DNA of 64,000 bases, taken from an uncultured Lactococcus sp. (GTDB lineage Bacteria; Bacillota; Bacilli; Lactobacillales; Streptococcaceae). Below the pieces are notes generated by a model. That model was not told where the DNA came from. It made no database searches and was given only the letters and a program-made list of their open reading frames with translations. This document shows, in pieces, positions 18,975-28,392 of this stretch. How positions within the stretch are numbered: position 1 is the stretch's first letter; each line of letters opens with the position of its first letter. A program made the translations under genes and the position numbers. The stretch is taken from assembly GCF_934191625.1 (NCBI RefSeq), contig NZ_CAKPUG010000003.1, positions 186,001 to 250,000 on the forward strand, in the 5' to 3' direction.

Positions 18975-20106
18975 TTTCTTCCCCTTTTACTTCCCCGTGT
19001 CCAATAAGAGCAATATCACCTGGTTTTCCAATAATTTCAACATTGTCCCCAATTTTGGCCTGTTCACCAATGATGGCATACTTGATAGTGACATTTTTTC
19101 CAATATGTGCGCCAGACATGACGAAGCTTTTTTCAATTGTACTTCCTTCTTGAACATGCACATTTTGAGATAAGATCGAGTCTGTAACCTCTCCGTCTAT
19201 ATAGCATCCGTCACCAATCAAAGCAGCTTTCACAATGGCATTTCTCGTCAAGTATTGTGGTGCAGAACTTTCATTGCGAGAATAGATACGCCATTCCTTA
19301 TCTTTAATATCCAATTCATTTGCTAAATCAAGAAATTCCATACTTGATTCGTGAAGACTATCAATCGTCCCCACATCTTTCCAATAGCCCTTGAAACGGT
19401 AAGCAAAGACATTTTCACCAGAATCAATATATGCTGGAATGACATTGCCGCCAAAATCCTCCATATCCAAGCCCGTAGCATAGCCTGTCACCAAGACATC
19501 TCGCAGTCGTTTCCAATTGAAGATATAAATCCCCATTGAAGCAAGATTAGATTTAGGTTCTGCTGGTTTTTCTTCAAATTCAATAATGCGATCGTTATCA
19601 TCCGTATTCATAATACCAAAGCGGCTTGCTTCTTCCATTGGTACTTCCATAACTGAAACTGTCAAGCTGGCATCATTTTCCTTATGACTTGCTAACATTA
19701 ATTCGTAATCCATCTTATAAATATGATCTCCCGACAACACTAAGATATACTCCGGATCTTTTTTATCAATGTAAGCCATGTTTTGGTAAATAGCATGCGC
19801 CGTACCCTCAAAATACTTGCTGCCTTCTGTTGAAGAGTAAGGTTGCAAAATTGTTACATCACTATTCACACCATTTAAGCCCCAAGGTGCACCATTCCCA
19901 ATATGTTCATTAAGCACTAAGGGCTCATACTGGGTAATGACACCCACATTTTTAACATTTGAATTAACACAATTGGATAAGGCAAAATCAATAATTCTAT
20001 ACCGCCCACCAAACGGTACAGCCGGCTTTGCCACTTCCTTTGTCAACTTACCAAGACGCGTACCTTGCCCACCCGCAAGTATTAGACCAAGCATTTCTAT
20101 TCCCAT
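18964..20106 (-). CDS. glgC: Glucose-1-phosphate adenylyltransferase catalytic subunit
   Basis: A 380-residue enzyme making ADP-glucose from glucose-1-phosphate and ATP, the committed step of glycogen synthesis. The catalytic loop [10 protein letters not shown] lies at the N-terminus, followed by the usual FALSNCVNS and [10 protein letters not shown] motifs and a beta-helix C-terminus. I start it at ATG 20104-20106, which has GGAGG six bases upstream; the longer frame from 20133 has no ribosome site. It is the first gene of the operon. The branching enzyme glgB, which often precedes it, is not here. Confidence 0.94.
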   Translation of the reverse strand: MGIEMLGLILAGGQGTRLGKLTKEVAKPAVPFGGRYRIIDFALSNCVNSNVKNVGVITQYEPLVLNEHIGNGAPWGLNGVNSDVTILQPYSSTEGSKYFEGTAHAIYQNMAYIDKKDPEYILVLSGDHIYKMDYELMLASHKENDASLTVSVMEVPMEEASRFGIMNTDDNDRIIEFEEKPAEPKSNLASMGIYIFNWKRLRDVLVTGYATGLDMEDFGGNVIPAYIDSGENVFAYRFKGYWKDVGTIDSLHESSMEFLDLANELDIKDKEWRIYSRNESSAPQYLTRNAIVKAALIGDGCYIDGEVTDSILSQNVHVQEGSTIEKSFVMSGAHIGKNVTIKYAIIGEQAKIGDNVEIIGKPGDIALIGHGEVKGEENED

Positions 20107-20159
20107 AATAAACCTCCACTTTATATGTAGCATTAGAAATTTTTAATTAACTTAATGTA

Positions 20160-20188
20160 ATTTTATATAATTAAAATATAAAAGTCAA
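20160..20188 (-). promoter_or_regulatory. Promoter of the glycogen operon
   Basis: On the minus strand TTGACT (20183-20188), 17 bp, TAAAAT (20160-20165), about 54 bp before the glgC ATG. Confidence 0.75.
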
Positions 20189-20550
20189 ATGTTTTTAATG
20201 TAAAACTCATTTTACTGCTATTATTACATTAAACAACCCTACACCCCGAAAAAAACAGCATTATAATAGATTATTCTAATGTAACTTATTAAATAACTCT
20301 ATAATTTTCACCTTATATTTTCCCTTTATGCTATTTAAAAAATAAAGTTATTTCTCATATAAATTTAATTACGTCTGTAGTTATTTTACAAAGATTTCAC
20401 CACGTTATAAATTATAAAATTCTGAAAATTAAAAACAAAAAAATTTAACACTTCTTATACACTTAAATTGCTTTTATATCATTGAATTCCCACATACTTT
20501 TATTATAGTATTTTACTATACAATTTGCTAATATTAATATTAAATATCGA
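20189..20550. other. AT-rich intergenic region upstream of the glg operon
   Basis: About 360 bp, very AT-rich, without a credible gene. It contains the palindrome GTAAAACTCATTTTAC (20200-20215) a few bases upstream of the glgC promoter, which could be an operator. No glgB remnant was recognised. Confidence 0.5.
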
Positions 20551-20588
20551 AAAAAGACACAGAAATGTAAATTTTCTATGTCTTTTAT
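20551..20588 (-). terminator. Terminator after nusB
   Basis: On the minus strand AAAGACATAGAAA pairs with ATTTCTGTGTCTTT (one G:U), followed by TTTTTT, directly after the nusB stop codon. Confidence 0.85.
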
Positions 20589-20590
20589 TT

Positions 20591-21565
20591 TTATTTTTTA
20601 ATTAAATTTGTCAACATACCGTTGATAAACTTACTTGATTTTTCATCACTGAAATCTTTAGCAAGTTCAATAGATTCATTAATTGCCACCAGATCCGGTG
20701 TTTCCGTGAAGAGAATCTCATAAGCACCTAAACGAAGCAAGGCTTGCTCCACTGTTGTTAAGCGCGAGAAAGTCCAGCCTTTTGCCAAATGCTCAGATAA
20801 GGCAGCATCAAGAACATTTTGTTTCTCTAAGATGCCATCGACCAATTCTGTAAAATAAGCTGGTGCTTCTACGGGTTCATCTGTATCGTTATCATAATTC
20901 AAAGCAAAAGTTTTGGCTTGAACTAAAATATCTTTAGAAGCTGTAGTAAATTTTGGCTCAGTCATCGCCAAAATTTCAGCAACTTCATTTTGAACAGTCA
21001 AAGGTTTGAATAGCTCAACTGTAATCTTTTCACGAACGCTTGCATGAACATCGGAGAAAACTCTGTTGAAAACTTCTATTTTTTCCTCTGCAGTTTCTGA
21101 TCGGAAACTTGCGCGCAAGAAATCACGGACCCGAACTGCAATGTTTTCTTCTTCGAGCTCGATGTTGAAAAGGCGTACTAAATTAAGATTCATGAAGACA
21201 TCTTTATACAAATCAATAGCTTCTTGATCCGTCATACGTTTCGTATAACCACCAAAATCACGAATGAAACTCAAAGCTTTATAAACAGCTGTTTTTTCAC
21301 GATTGGGAATATCTAAAATTTCATAAATCTTATCAATTTCTTTTAAGGGTTTTGTGAAGAAGCGTGGAAAATCACGCACTGTAATACGATCATCTTTGTA
21401 GGCAACATCAAAACGAATCGGTTTTGCCAACTCACGATTAATTTTTTCGATATTGTTCTTAAACTCTGTCAAAACTGTTTCTGACATTGCTTTTCTGATT
21501 TCGTATTCAAAAAGAGTTTGCACAGTGCGCTGACGAATGCTATGTTGCGTTAGCTTGTTAGGCAT
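20591..21565 (-). CDS. nusB: NusB transcription antitermination factor with long central insertion
   Basis: NusB binds boxA RNA with NusE (S10) in rRNA antitermination. The ends match the family: LTQHSIRQRTVQTLFEYE at the N-terminus, and at the C-terminus WTFSRLTTVEQALLRLGAYE and INESIELAKDFSDEKSSKF. The total is 324 residues, against about 130-150 for ordinary NusB; some 200 residues of unknown fold (roughly 25-225) separate the two parts. The frame is continuous with no sign of a fusion gene. The start at ATG 21563-21565 has GAGGG nearby and overlaps the asp23 stop codon by 8 bp. Confidence 0.85.
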   Translation of the reverse strand: MPNKLTQHSIRQRTVQTLFEYEIRKAMSETVLTEFKNNIEKINRELAKPIRFDVAYKDDRITVRDFPRFFTKPLKEIDKIYEILDIPNREKTAVYKALSFIRDFGGYTKRMTDQEAIDLYKDVFMNLNLVRLFNIELEEENIAVRVRDFLRASFRSETAEEKIEVFNRVFSDVHASVREKITVELFKPLTVQNEVAEILAMTEPKFTTASKDILVQAKTFALNYDNDTDEPVEAPAYFTELVDGILEKQNVLDAALSEHLAKGWTFSRLTTVEQALLRLGAYEILFTETPDLVAINESIELAKDFSDEKSSKFINGMLTNLIKK

Positions 21566-21959
21566 CAAAGAAACCCTCATCAAACAAATCGTCAAAGCTT
21601 GGTTTTGGTAATTTTTCAGGAACGATACCTACTACGTGGATGTTCACATCATCAATTACGATTTCTGTTGCTTGTTCAACTGCTTCTTTCACTTCTTTTT
21701 GAATATTCATAGCTACTTGTGGTACATTGATACCGAAAGCCAAGTAGACGTAGATATTGACAACAACTTTGTCGTCTTTGCTTTCGATATAAACACCACG
21801 GCCTTCTGATTTTTTGCCGAGGCTATCTGAAAAATGCTTATTGCGTAATGCATAAACACCATCGATTTTTGCAGTTGTGATACCGATAATTACTTCAAGG
21901 ACTTCTGGTGCAATAACGATTTCACCAAGTTCTTCAGTATGAACAGTTGTATCTGCCAT
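21558..21959 (-). CDS. Asp23/Gls24-family envelope stress protein
   Basis: A 133-residue member of the Asp23 (DUF322) family, like Bacillus YqhY, located between efp and nusB as in many Firmicutes. The conserved IVIAPEVLEVIIGITTAKIDGV stretch is present. These proteins are linked to envelope stress and to lipid-synthesis balance; a biochemical activity is not established. The start is ATG 21957-21959, with GAGGAG about six bases upstream; a longer frame from 22019 has no ribosome site. Confidence 0.9.
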   Translation of the reverse strand: MADTTVHTEELGEIVIAPEVLEVIIGITTAKIDGVYALRNKHFSDSLGKKSEGRGVYIESKDDKVVVNIYVYLAFGINVPQVAMNIQKEVKEAVEQATEIVIDDVNIHVVGIVPEKLPKPSFDDLFDEGFFDA

Positions 21960-22045
21960 AGTTCTCTCCTCTATCTTTTCTTTTGTTTCTCCGTGGAGCA
22001 GGGCTTTTGTAACTCTCAACCTGTATGAGGGCTATTCAAAACAGC

Positions 22046-22603
22046 TTACGCACGTTTAAGGTATTCACCAGTTTGTGTGTTGATTTCGAGTTTTGTTCCT
22101 GCTTCAACAAAGTCAGGTACATTGACAACCAAACCTGTTTCCATTGTTGCTGGTTTACCTGAACCTGTTACAGTTGCACCTTTGATAGATGGTTGAGTTT
22201 CTGCAACTTCAAGTACAACAGTCGTTGGCAATTGAAGACCAATTACTTCTGTACCGTAAAATTGGATTTTTACATCTGTATTTTCAAGAACATAGAGCAA
22301 TTCTTCTTTAACTTGTTCAACAGGAATTTCATATTGATCATATGTTTCATTGTTCATGAAGAAAGCTGTGTCGTCCATTTGGTAAAGATATTGTGCAGCT
22401 ACTGTATCAATCACAGCTTGTTCAAATTTATCTTCTGGACGGTATGTATCATCAAATGTAGAGCCTGAACGCACATCACGCAATTTCATACGCATGATTG
22501 TATTACCTTTACCTGGTTTGTGGTGACTTGCTTCCATAACACGGAGGAGTTTGTCTCCATTCAAAAATGTCATTCCGGCTTTGAGGTCTTTTGCTGCTAC
22601 CAT
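22046..22603 (-). CDS. efp: Translation elongation factor P
   Basis: A 185-residue three-domain EF-P that relieves ribosome stalling at polyproline. The tip of domain I is HHKPGKGNT, with the lysine that is the modification site in many species. Normal length, complete domains II and III. An AGGAG lies about 12 bases before the ATG, a rather long spacing. It sits between pepP and asp23, the common order in lactococci and streptococci. Confidence 0.96.
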   Translation of the reverse strand: MVAAKDLKAGMTFLNGDKLLRVMEASHHKPGKGNTIMRMKLRDVRSGSTFDDTYRPEDKFEQAVIDTVAAQYLYQMDDTAFFMNNETYDQYEIPVEQVKEELLYVLENTDVKIQFYGTEVIGLQLPTTVVLEVAETQPSIKGATVTGSGKPATMETGLVVNVPDFVEAGTKLEINTQTGEYLKRA

Positions 22604-22760
22604 AATTATATATATCTCCTAGTGAATATTCTATTTAGCGCCCAAAGAGGCAGCTTTTAACAATTCATTTTAGCATAAATCCACCCTTTTTTCAAATGTC
22701 TGTTTGTTTCTTAGAGAGAACATTTGGAGCCGTTAAGGCTTTTGAGGGAAGTGTTTTAAA

Positions 22761-23810
22761 TTAAAGAATGAGAAGTTCTTTTGGAGACTGGGTCAATACT
22801 TGACAGCCCTCCTCAGTAATAAGCAAATCATCTTCTATCCGCACTCCACCAAAGTCAGGGATATAAATTCCAGGCTCGTCAGTAACAACCATATTAGACA
22901 TGAGCGTTCCTTTCGCTTTAGCGCCAAAATAAGGAATTTCATGCACATCTAAACCTAAGCCATGACCGATACCATGTGTAAAGTATTCACCATATGAGGC
23001 TGCTTCAATGACATCGCGTGGCACTTTGTCAAAGTCAGCCAGAGATAAACCTGCTTTTGCATCTCTGATCAAGGCTTCATTAGCTTGTCGTACAGTATGA
23101 TAAATTTCACGCATCTTTGGACTTGCTTCGCCAACAAAGACCGTTCTTGTCATGTCACTCGCATAATGATTGTAATAACACCCGAAGTCAATAGTCACAG
23201 GGTCTCCATACTCAATCATTTTATGGGTCGCTACACCATGGGGTAAACTGCTGCGTTTGCCAGAAGCAACGATTGTGTCAAAAGAAATGCCACTTGCACC
23301 CATTTCTCGCATTTTAAAGTCAAGAAAATTAGCAACTTCGATTTCTGTTCTGCCTGGTTCAATATATCTTAGTACGGCTTCAAATGCTTTATCAGCAATT
23401 TGACAAGCTTTCTTGATTGTGGCAATTTCATTATCCTCTTTGATTTGGCGTAGCTCAGCTACAAAATTCGTCGTAGGGACAAGCTTATCCTTCTTTAATT
23501 TTTCCCCTAATACACGATAAAATGCAAAATCAACTGTATCTTCAAAACCAACCGCTTGAAGGTCTTTCGCAAGGGCAGCAATTTCAGATAGAGGATCACG
23601 TGTCTGAATGATTTCAAACCCTGTAATCAATTGACGAGCAATTCCAATATAACGATCATCCGTCATAAAATAAGAATGCTCTGCTGTCATAAATACCGTT
23701 CCAGCTGTACCTGAAAAGCCAGTCAAATAATAGATATTTTTCATGTCAGTAAGGACTAAACCGTCTAAATTTTCTCGTGCTATTTTTTCTTTTAAGTTAC
23801 TGGTTCTCAT
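22761..23810 (-). CDS. pepP: Xaa-Pro aminopeptidase (M24 family)
   Basis: A 349-residue metallopeptidase of the pita-bread fold that removes N-terminal residues before proline. The metal ligands are visible: Asp in TIDFGCYYN and YASDMTRT, His in GHGLG, Glu in VTDEPGIYI and Glu in VRIEDDLL. An N-terminal creatinase-like domain (1-120) is present. The gene directly precedes efp, as known for lactococcal pepP. AAGGAG stands six bases before the ATG, and an extended -10 (TGTTATAAT, hexamer 23843-23848) lies upstream. Confidence 0.9.
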   Translation of the reverse strand: MRTSNLKEKIARENLDGLVLTDMKNIYYLTGFSGTAGTVFMTAEHSYFMTDDRYIGIARQLITGFEIIQTRDPLSEIAALAKDLQAVGFEDTVDFAFYRVLGEKLKKDKLVPTTNFVAELRQIKEDNEIATIKKACQIADKAFEAVLRYIEPGRTEIEVANFLDFKMREMGASGISFDTIVASGKRSSLPHGVATHKMIEYGDPVTIDFGCYYNHYASDMTRTVFVGEASPKMREIYHTVRQANEALIRDAKAGLSLADFDKVPRDVIEAASYGEYFTHGIGHGLGLDVHEIPYFGAKAKGTLMSNMVVTDEPGIYIPDFGGVRIEDDLLITEEGCQVLTQSPKELLIL

Positions 23811-23919
23811 CGCTTTCTCCTTTTAATTGGGTATTTATTTCTATTATAACAAAGTCTGAATCATAATATTGTATATTTCTCTATAATAAAAAGAACTTCT
23901 ACTTTAGAAGCTCTTTTCT

Positions 23920-24573
23920 TTATTTTGATTCAATCAGTAAGTTTTTTGCATCAGTTAGTGTATTAATGAAACGGTCTGCTTGCTCTTGGTTAATGCCAAA
24001 GTAGTTATCCTTGATTGCCCACACAGTGGCTCCGGCAGCCTTACCAGCCATAATACCATATTGTGAATCTTCAATAATTAGCGTTTCTGAAGGTTTCACA
24101 CCAAGCTTCTCCATAGCAGCTAAATAAATTGCTGGATTGGGTTTAGACTGCTCAAACTCGTCTTGTCCTGACAAGAAGAATTCAAAATATTGGCCTAAAT
24201 CATGTGTATCCAACACTTCAGCAATCTCATGGCGATGTGAACTGGAAGCTACAGCCATTTTATATCCCATTTCTGAGAATGTCTTCAAGGCATCACTGAC
24301 ACCAGGTAAAAGTAGCTCCTTGTAAGGAATCGGAAATTGTGCATCGTAATCCAAGAAATCTTGGTGCACTTGTGCTGCACGCGCCTCCGTATACTCCTCA
24401 CGTAATACTTTGGGCCACATGTCCTTCAAGACACTCCCCACAAAATCTTTTGGTGTTAAGTGGCTTGCATCAATGCCACTTTCAACAAAAAAGTTATCTA
24501 AAACCTTAGAGTGAAAACGCTCTGAGTCAACCAAAACACCGTCCATATCAAATACAATTGCTTTAAATTTCAT
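23920..24573 (-). CDS. HAD-superfamily phosphatase/phosphoglucomutase-like protein
   Basis: A 217-residue HAD subfamily IA protein with motif I DMDGVLVDSE (nucleophile Asp9), motif II SSSHRHE, and the C-terminal KPNP with EDSQYGIMAGKAAG. It likely hydrolyses or isomerises a small phosphosugar; it resembles beta-phosphoglucomutase-type proteins, but the substrate is not readable. It has no Shine-Dalgarno sequence: an extended -10 box (TGCTATAAT, hexamer 24580-24585) ends 6 bp before the ATG, so the mRNA is probably leaderless. Confidence 0.85.
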   Translation of the reverse strand: MKFKAIVFDMDGVLVDSERFHSKVLDNFFVESGIDASHLTPKDFVGSVLKDMWPKVLREEYTEARAAQVHQDFLDYDAQFPIPYKELLLPGVSDALKTFSEMGYKMAVASSSHRHEIAEVLDTHDLGQYFEFFLSGQDEFEQSKPNPAIYLAAMEKLGVKPSETLIIEDSQYGIMAGKAAGATVWAIKDNYFGINQEQADRFINTLTDAKNLLIESK

Positions 24574-24579
24574 AGCTTT

Positions 24580-24588
24580 ATTATAGCA
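24580..24588 (-). promoter_or_regulatory. Extended -10 promoter giving a leaderless mRNA
   Basis: TGCTATAAT on the minus strand, hexamer at 24580-24585. Only six bases separate it from the ATG at 24571-24573, so transcription should start at or next to the start codon. Confidence 0.6.
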
Positions 24589-24700
24589 TAAGTAAGCGGT
24601 TATTTTTCTGTATTTAAAATATAATTTTTATAATATATGGTTTTAATTATCTTGTTTTTTTATTTAGCTATACTGGAATTTCTTAGATTAATAGGATACA

Positions 24701-25558
24701 TCATACCCCAGCTTTCCCATCAGAACCAAGCACTTGAATTTTTTGTTTCACAAGTTCTTTAACTGCTTGTTTAGCGGCGGAGTTGTATTTTTTCGGATCT
24801 ACGACTTTTTCATCTTCGGAGATGTAGGATTTGATAGCTTCGGTGAAAACGGCACGAAGCTCAGTTGCATAATTGACTTTTGCAATTCCCATGGAAACTG
24901 CTTTTGAAACATCTTCATCAGGAATCCCTGAGGTGCCGTGAAGTACTAAGGGCACATTGCCTGTTTTTGCTTTAACAGCTTCTAAGATATCATATTGTAG
25001 CTTAGGTTCTGCTTTATAAAAACCATGTGAATTACCAATTCCGATAGCTAAAAAGTCAACATTAGTAGCTTTAACAAATTTTTCAGCTTCATCTGGATCA
25101 GTAAAAGCTACTGCTTCTGCATTATTCCCATCTTCTTTGCCACCAACAATACCTAGTTCAGCTTCTACTGGAATATCCATCGAATGTGCCATCTTAACGA
25201 CTTCTTCTGTTATTGCCACATTTTCTTCAAATGACTTTTTCGAAGCATCAATCATAACCGAAGTATAACCTGTACGCAAGCAGCGTGCCACGCGTTCAAA
25301 ATCATCCCCATGATCAAGGTGCATCACTACAGGGACTGAGACCTTGTCTGCTGCTGCTTTAACCATATGGTAGAACATTTCTGGTGGGGTCGTATTGAGC
25401 GTACCCGAAGTTGTTTGGACAATGACGGGAGCATTCATCTCTTGCGCTGCTTCTACGATTGCTTCTGCCATCTCCATATTTTCTGCATTAAAGGCACCAA
25501 TGGCATAGCCATTTTTAAATGCCTTTTCTATCATTTCTTTACTTTTAACAAGTACCAT
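24701..25558 (-). CDS. gatY: Class II tagatose/fructose-bisphosphate aldolase (GatY/KbaY type)
   Basis: A 285-residue zinc aldolase that splits tagatose-1,6-bisphosphate (or fructose bisphosphate) into glyceraldehyde-3-phosphate and dihydroxyacetone phosphate. Zinc-binding histidines are in MHLDHGDD (around 82-88), IGIGNSHGFYK and VLHGTSGIPDED. It follows the LacC-like kinase by 29 bp at the end of the agaS operon, which favours tagatose-bisphosphate as substrate. GAGGAG stands at the right distance from the ATG. It continues the amino-sugar pathway encoded upstream. Confidence 0.87.
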   Translation of the reverse strand: MVLVKSKEMIEKAFKNGYAIGAFNAENMEMAEAIVEAAQEMNAPVIVQTTSGTLNTTPPEMFYHMVKAAADKVSVPVVMHLDHGDDFERVARCLRTGYTSVMIDASKKSFEENVAITEEVVKMAHSMDIPVEAELGIVGGKEDGNNAEAVAFTDPDEAEKFVKATNVDFLAIGIGNSHGFYKAEPKLQYDILEAVKAKTGNVPLVLHGTSGIPDEDVSKAVSMGIAKVNYATELRAVFTEAIKSYISEDEKVVDPKKYNSAAKQAVKELVKQKIQVLGSDGKAGV

Positions 25559-25587
25559 TTTTTCTCCTCTGATAAGTCTTTACTGTT

Positions 25588-26517
25588 TTATAATTTTTCC
25601 ACTTCGATCTTTTCAAACAAAGCTGAGTAATTTTCCATATTAATATGACCAGTCTGAGCTTCTTGCGCATTGAGCATACCACAAACGTTGGCACGCTTTA
25701 ATGTTTCTTCGACTTGTTCATGATGTGTCATACCGTAGACAAGTCCCGCTACTGTTGAATCACCTGATCCAACTGGATTTATCACTTCAATCTTAGGGAT
25801 TTTTACCCGATAAAATTCGTCCTTAACTTTGGCAAATGCACCGTCTTTTCCAAGCGAAACTACGATCCACTCAATACCTTCGAAAAGGGGCTTTTTTAAT
25901 GCTTCTTGGATGCTGTCCAAGTTTACTTCTTTCGCTAGTAAATCGGTTAATTCTTCCAAATTTGGCTTGATTAATGCCGGTTTATGCTCCGAGTTGAGCA
26001 CTGTTTGAAGTGTGCTACCCGAACAATCCAGAACTACTTTTTTCCCATATGCATTGGCAATTTTAATCAAGTGAGGATAGAAGCTCTCATCAAGACCATC
26101 AGGCATGGAGCCTGAAATGACGACTGCTTCAACTTCTGGTATCATCTTTTCAAAGTTACTGACGAAAGTGTCTGCTTCTCCAGCGGAAATGCTTGGACCT
26201 TTCTCTAAAATCTCGGTCTGCTGACCTCCATGCAAGACCGCAATGCAGTTCCGAGTATTCCCAGCAATCGGTGTAAATTGGCTTGTGATATCTTCTTTTT
26301 GCAAGTTAACAATAATTTCAGCACCTAAAATATCGTCTGCAAATCCAGTCGCTATAACATCAGCGCCCATTTCCTTGAGTACACGTGAAACATTCAGTCC
26401 TTTTCCTCCAGCAGTTTTCCGTACTTGTGATACGCGATTAACCGTATCTAGTTTAAAGGCGTCTAGCTGATAAGAAATATCAATGGCGGGATTCAGCGTT
26501 ACTGTTAAAATACTCAT
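25588..26517 (-). CDS. lacC: PfkB-family sugar-phosphate kinase (LacC/FruK type)
   Basis: A 309-residue kinase of the LacC/FruK branch, beginning ILTVTLNPAIDIS. The substrate motif GGKGLNVSRVL and the catalytic loop NPVGSGDSTVAGL, with the base Asp, are both present. In this context it most likely phosphorylates tagatose-6-phosphate to the 1,6-bisphosphate; fructose-1-phosphate is the alternative. I start at ATG 26515-26517 because GGAG lies six bases upstream, rather than four codons earlier. It lies between agaS (15-bp gap) and gatY. Confidence 0.85.
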   Translation of the reverse strand: MSILTVTLNPAIDISYQLDAFKLDTVNRVSQVRKTAGGKGLNVSRVLKEMGADVIATGFADDILGAEIIVNLQKEDITSQFTPIAGNTRNCIAVLHGGQQTEILEKGPSISAGEADTFVSNFEKMIPEVEAVVISGSMPDGLDESFYPHLIKIANAYGKKVVLDCSGSTLQTVLNSEHKPALIKPNLEELTDLLAKEVNLDSIQEALKKPLFEGIEWIVVSLGKDGAFAKVKDEFYRVKIPKIEVINPVGSGDSTVAGLVYGMTHHEQVEETLKRANVCGMLNAQEAQTGHINMENYSALFEKIEVEKL

Positions 26518-26532
26518 CTTTCGCTCCATTTT

Positions 26533-27684
26533 TCAATTTTCCCATGGGTGAATAATCACACCCTTAACCACACGATTGACAGTTCCTGAGGCAGATGGTG
26601 TATCTGGTGTGTTTTTTACTAGAATCGCTGCATTCAGAGCAATCACGTGTGCAAAGGCAAAAGCAGGGAATACTAGATACGCTTCTTTGAGTACTGGTGC
26701 TTCCTTATAAGCAAATCCTTCGGAAACATTTTGCCCGATAAGAACTGTGTGGTTAGCTATTGCATCACCCGCAACCTCTTTATAGAGATCCAAATCATAT
26801 TGACGTGTATAAGCGTTATTAGCTGCAAAGACAAAGACGACCGTATTTTCATTAATGAAAGACTTTGGCCCATGACGGAAGCCCATTGAGCTGTCAAACA
26901 TGGTTGCCATTTTTCCTGCCGTAAGCTCAAGTACTTTGAGTTGTGCTTCACGGACAAAGCCTGCAAACGTACTTGAACCAACATAAACCATACGATTTGT
27001 ATTTTCTGTCAAATACGGTAAAATTTCTGTTTCACGTTTAAAAACATCTGCTGCTAAATCTGCTGCTATATTCACTTGCTCTTCTTTTTCTGAAAGTTCT
27101 TCTGTCGAAAAAATTAATGTGGAAAGTAAAGTCATAGAGCTGCATGAGCCTGTCATGGCAAAACCTTTGTCATTAGATTCATCTGGTAAGATGCAAGTAA
27201 AAGCATTCGCCATTGTCAGAGCTTGTTTTGCTAATTTTCCTTCTTTAGCACAAGTGATGACCAACTGGTAACTGTCATGTACCACTTCCTCTACAATTTC
27301 AACTGCGGCTACAGACTCTGGCGAGTTTCCACTACGTGCAAAGGAAACCAATAAAGTTGGTGTGTCTTTCTCTAACGTTGCTTGCGGAGCTGCTACAATA
27401 TCTGTTGTAGCAATTGATTCAAAACGAAAATGTTTTGTATCTCCTAATTCAATCAGACTTTTAAGTGCGGTATCTCCTACATACTGTGAACTTCCAGCTC
27501 CAGTAAAAATTACACGAATATAGCCATGCTCGTCAACAATTTTTGACAAAAAATCATCAATTTCTGTTTTTCTTTCTGCGTATTCTCCGAAAACCTTGCG
27601 CCATAAATCTGGCTGCCCTAAAGTTTCTTTAACGGTGATAGCCGCACCTAATTCTCTAAGTCGTTCTTCTGGTAATTGAAGCAT
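26533..27684 (-). CDS. agaS: AgaS-type SIS-domain sugar isomerase/deaminase
   Basis: A 383-residue protein with two SIS domains, of the AgaS family, which converts galactosamine-6-phosphate to tagatose-6-phosphate plus ammonia. Motifs: FTGAGSSQYVGDT, SFARSGNSPESVA, YVGSSTFAGFVREAQLKVLELTAGK, and FRHGPKSFI with the histidine. The start is ATG 27682-27684 with GAGGG six bases upstream; the open frame runs 168 bp further up, through promoter and operators, and is not coding. It is the first gene of agaS-lacC-gatY. Confidence 0.9.
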   Translation of the reverse strand: MLQLPEERLRELGAAITVKETLGQPDLWRKVFGEYAERKTEIDDFLSKIVDEHGYIRVIFTGAGSSQYVGDTALKSLIELGDTKHFRFESIATTDIVAAPQATLEKDTPTLLVSFARSGNSPESVAAVEIVEEVVHDSYQLVITCAKEGKLAKQALTMANAFTCILPDESNDKGFAMTGSCSSMTLLSTLIFSTEELSEKEEQVNIAADLAADVFKRETEILPYLTENTNRMVYVGSSTFAGFVREAQLKVLELTAGKMATMFDSSMGFRHGPKSFINENTVVFVFAANNAYTRQYDLDLYKEVAGDAIANHTVLIGQNVSEGFAYKEAPVLKEAYLVFPAFAFAHVIALNAAILVKNTPDTPSASGTVNRVVKGVIIHPWEN

Positions 27685-27727
27685 ATTATTCCCTCGATTT
27701 CTATTTTTCTTTAAGCTTATGGTATCC

Positions 27728-27791
27728 ATTATAAGGTGATAACCATAGGAAAATTTTCCAAATGGTCCTTCACCAAAACGGAAATTTTTCC
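27728..27791 (-). promoter_or_regulatory. agaS promoter with two GGAAAWTTTTCC operators
   Basis: -10 TATAAT at 27728-27733 (minus strand). Exactly 14 bp upstream is the perfect palindrome GGAAAATTTTCC (27748-27759), and 32 bp further, start to start, is GGAAATTTTTCC (27780-27791), embedded in a longer CGGAAA..TTTCCG repeat. There is no -35 hexamer at the usual place; the proximal operator fills it. The same layout occurs before bgaC and nagA. The likely regulator is the RpiR protein at 34208-34960. Confidence 0.8.
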
Positions 27792-27880
27792 GGATTTCAA
27801 GGGAATGTTTCAATGCTTCTTTTTTTCGAATTAATTCCCCAAGAGATATCATATAAATCCAATAAACTATATAGCTTCTA

Positions 27881-27934
27881 TCAAATCATCTATAAGTCCA
27901 TCTATTTGACTCTAATCACTTTCAAATCATCTAT
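27881..27934. repeat. Direct repeat of 13 bp with 41-bp period
   Basis: TCAAATCATCTAT occurs at 27881-27893 and again at 27922-27934, upstream of the agaS operators. Function unknown; it may be a binding site or chance in AT-rich DNA. Confidence 0.4.
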
Positions 27935-27968
27935 CTCATATCGTCCAGACAGATGTTACTGCATCTAC

Positions 27969-28316
27969 CTAATCCATGACAAAAAAGTCAACTAAAGGAT
28001 TTGAATTTGACTCTGAAAAAATCCTCTTCAGATACAATTCTTTCAAAATACTGTCGACTTCCATGAAAATATCTAGAAGTTTTGTAATTTCTTCATGTTA
28101 AGAATTTGAGGTAAAAGCAATCATAATGCTCGTTCCAGATAACTTTCTCATCAGAAAATAGCAACTTTTTATTCGAGAAGAATTTTTCTGAAACTTTGAT
28201 ACTTTTTTATTAAAATACTTTCTAACCGAAAATTCAGTTATAAAAAAAGTAAGTGCTACTTCACTCACTTTTTTATGTCTCATTATAAACTGAATATCTT
28301 TCACAATTTTAAACAT
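27969..28316 (-). pseudogene. Decayed small gene, possibly a PTS-regulator or EIIA remnant
   Basis: A minus-strand frame runs from an ATG at 28314-28316 through 72 codons to TAA at 28098-28100, then stays open in the same frame for 42 more codons to TAG at 27969-27971. The first part contains a helix-turn-helix-like run (VSEVALTFFITEFSVRKYF). The end (SIMIAFTSNS, stop, HEEITKLLDIFMEVDSILKEL) resembles the last helices of fructose/mannitol-type EIIA domains as found in PRD regulators. I infer a degraded or internally deleted gene interrupted by a nonsense codon. No ribosome site is visible. Family assignment is tentative. Confidence 0.3.
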
Positions 28317-28392
28317 TAGTGTTTAAATTCTAATAATACAATCAGTATATTATTTTTTCGGGAAATCAATTATTTTATACTCTGCCACCAAT

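Noticed and set aside
22725..22750. Terminator after pepP
   Set aside because: Only a 4-bp stem (AGCC/GGCT) without a proper T run in the minus direction.
27685..27852. N-terminal extension of AgaS by 56 residues
   Set aside because: The extension covers the -10 box and both operators, and the inner ATG has a good ribosome site.
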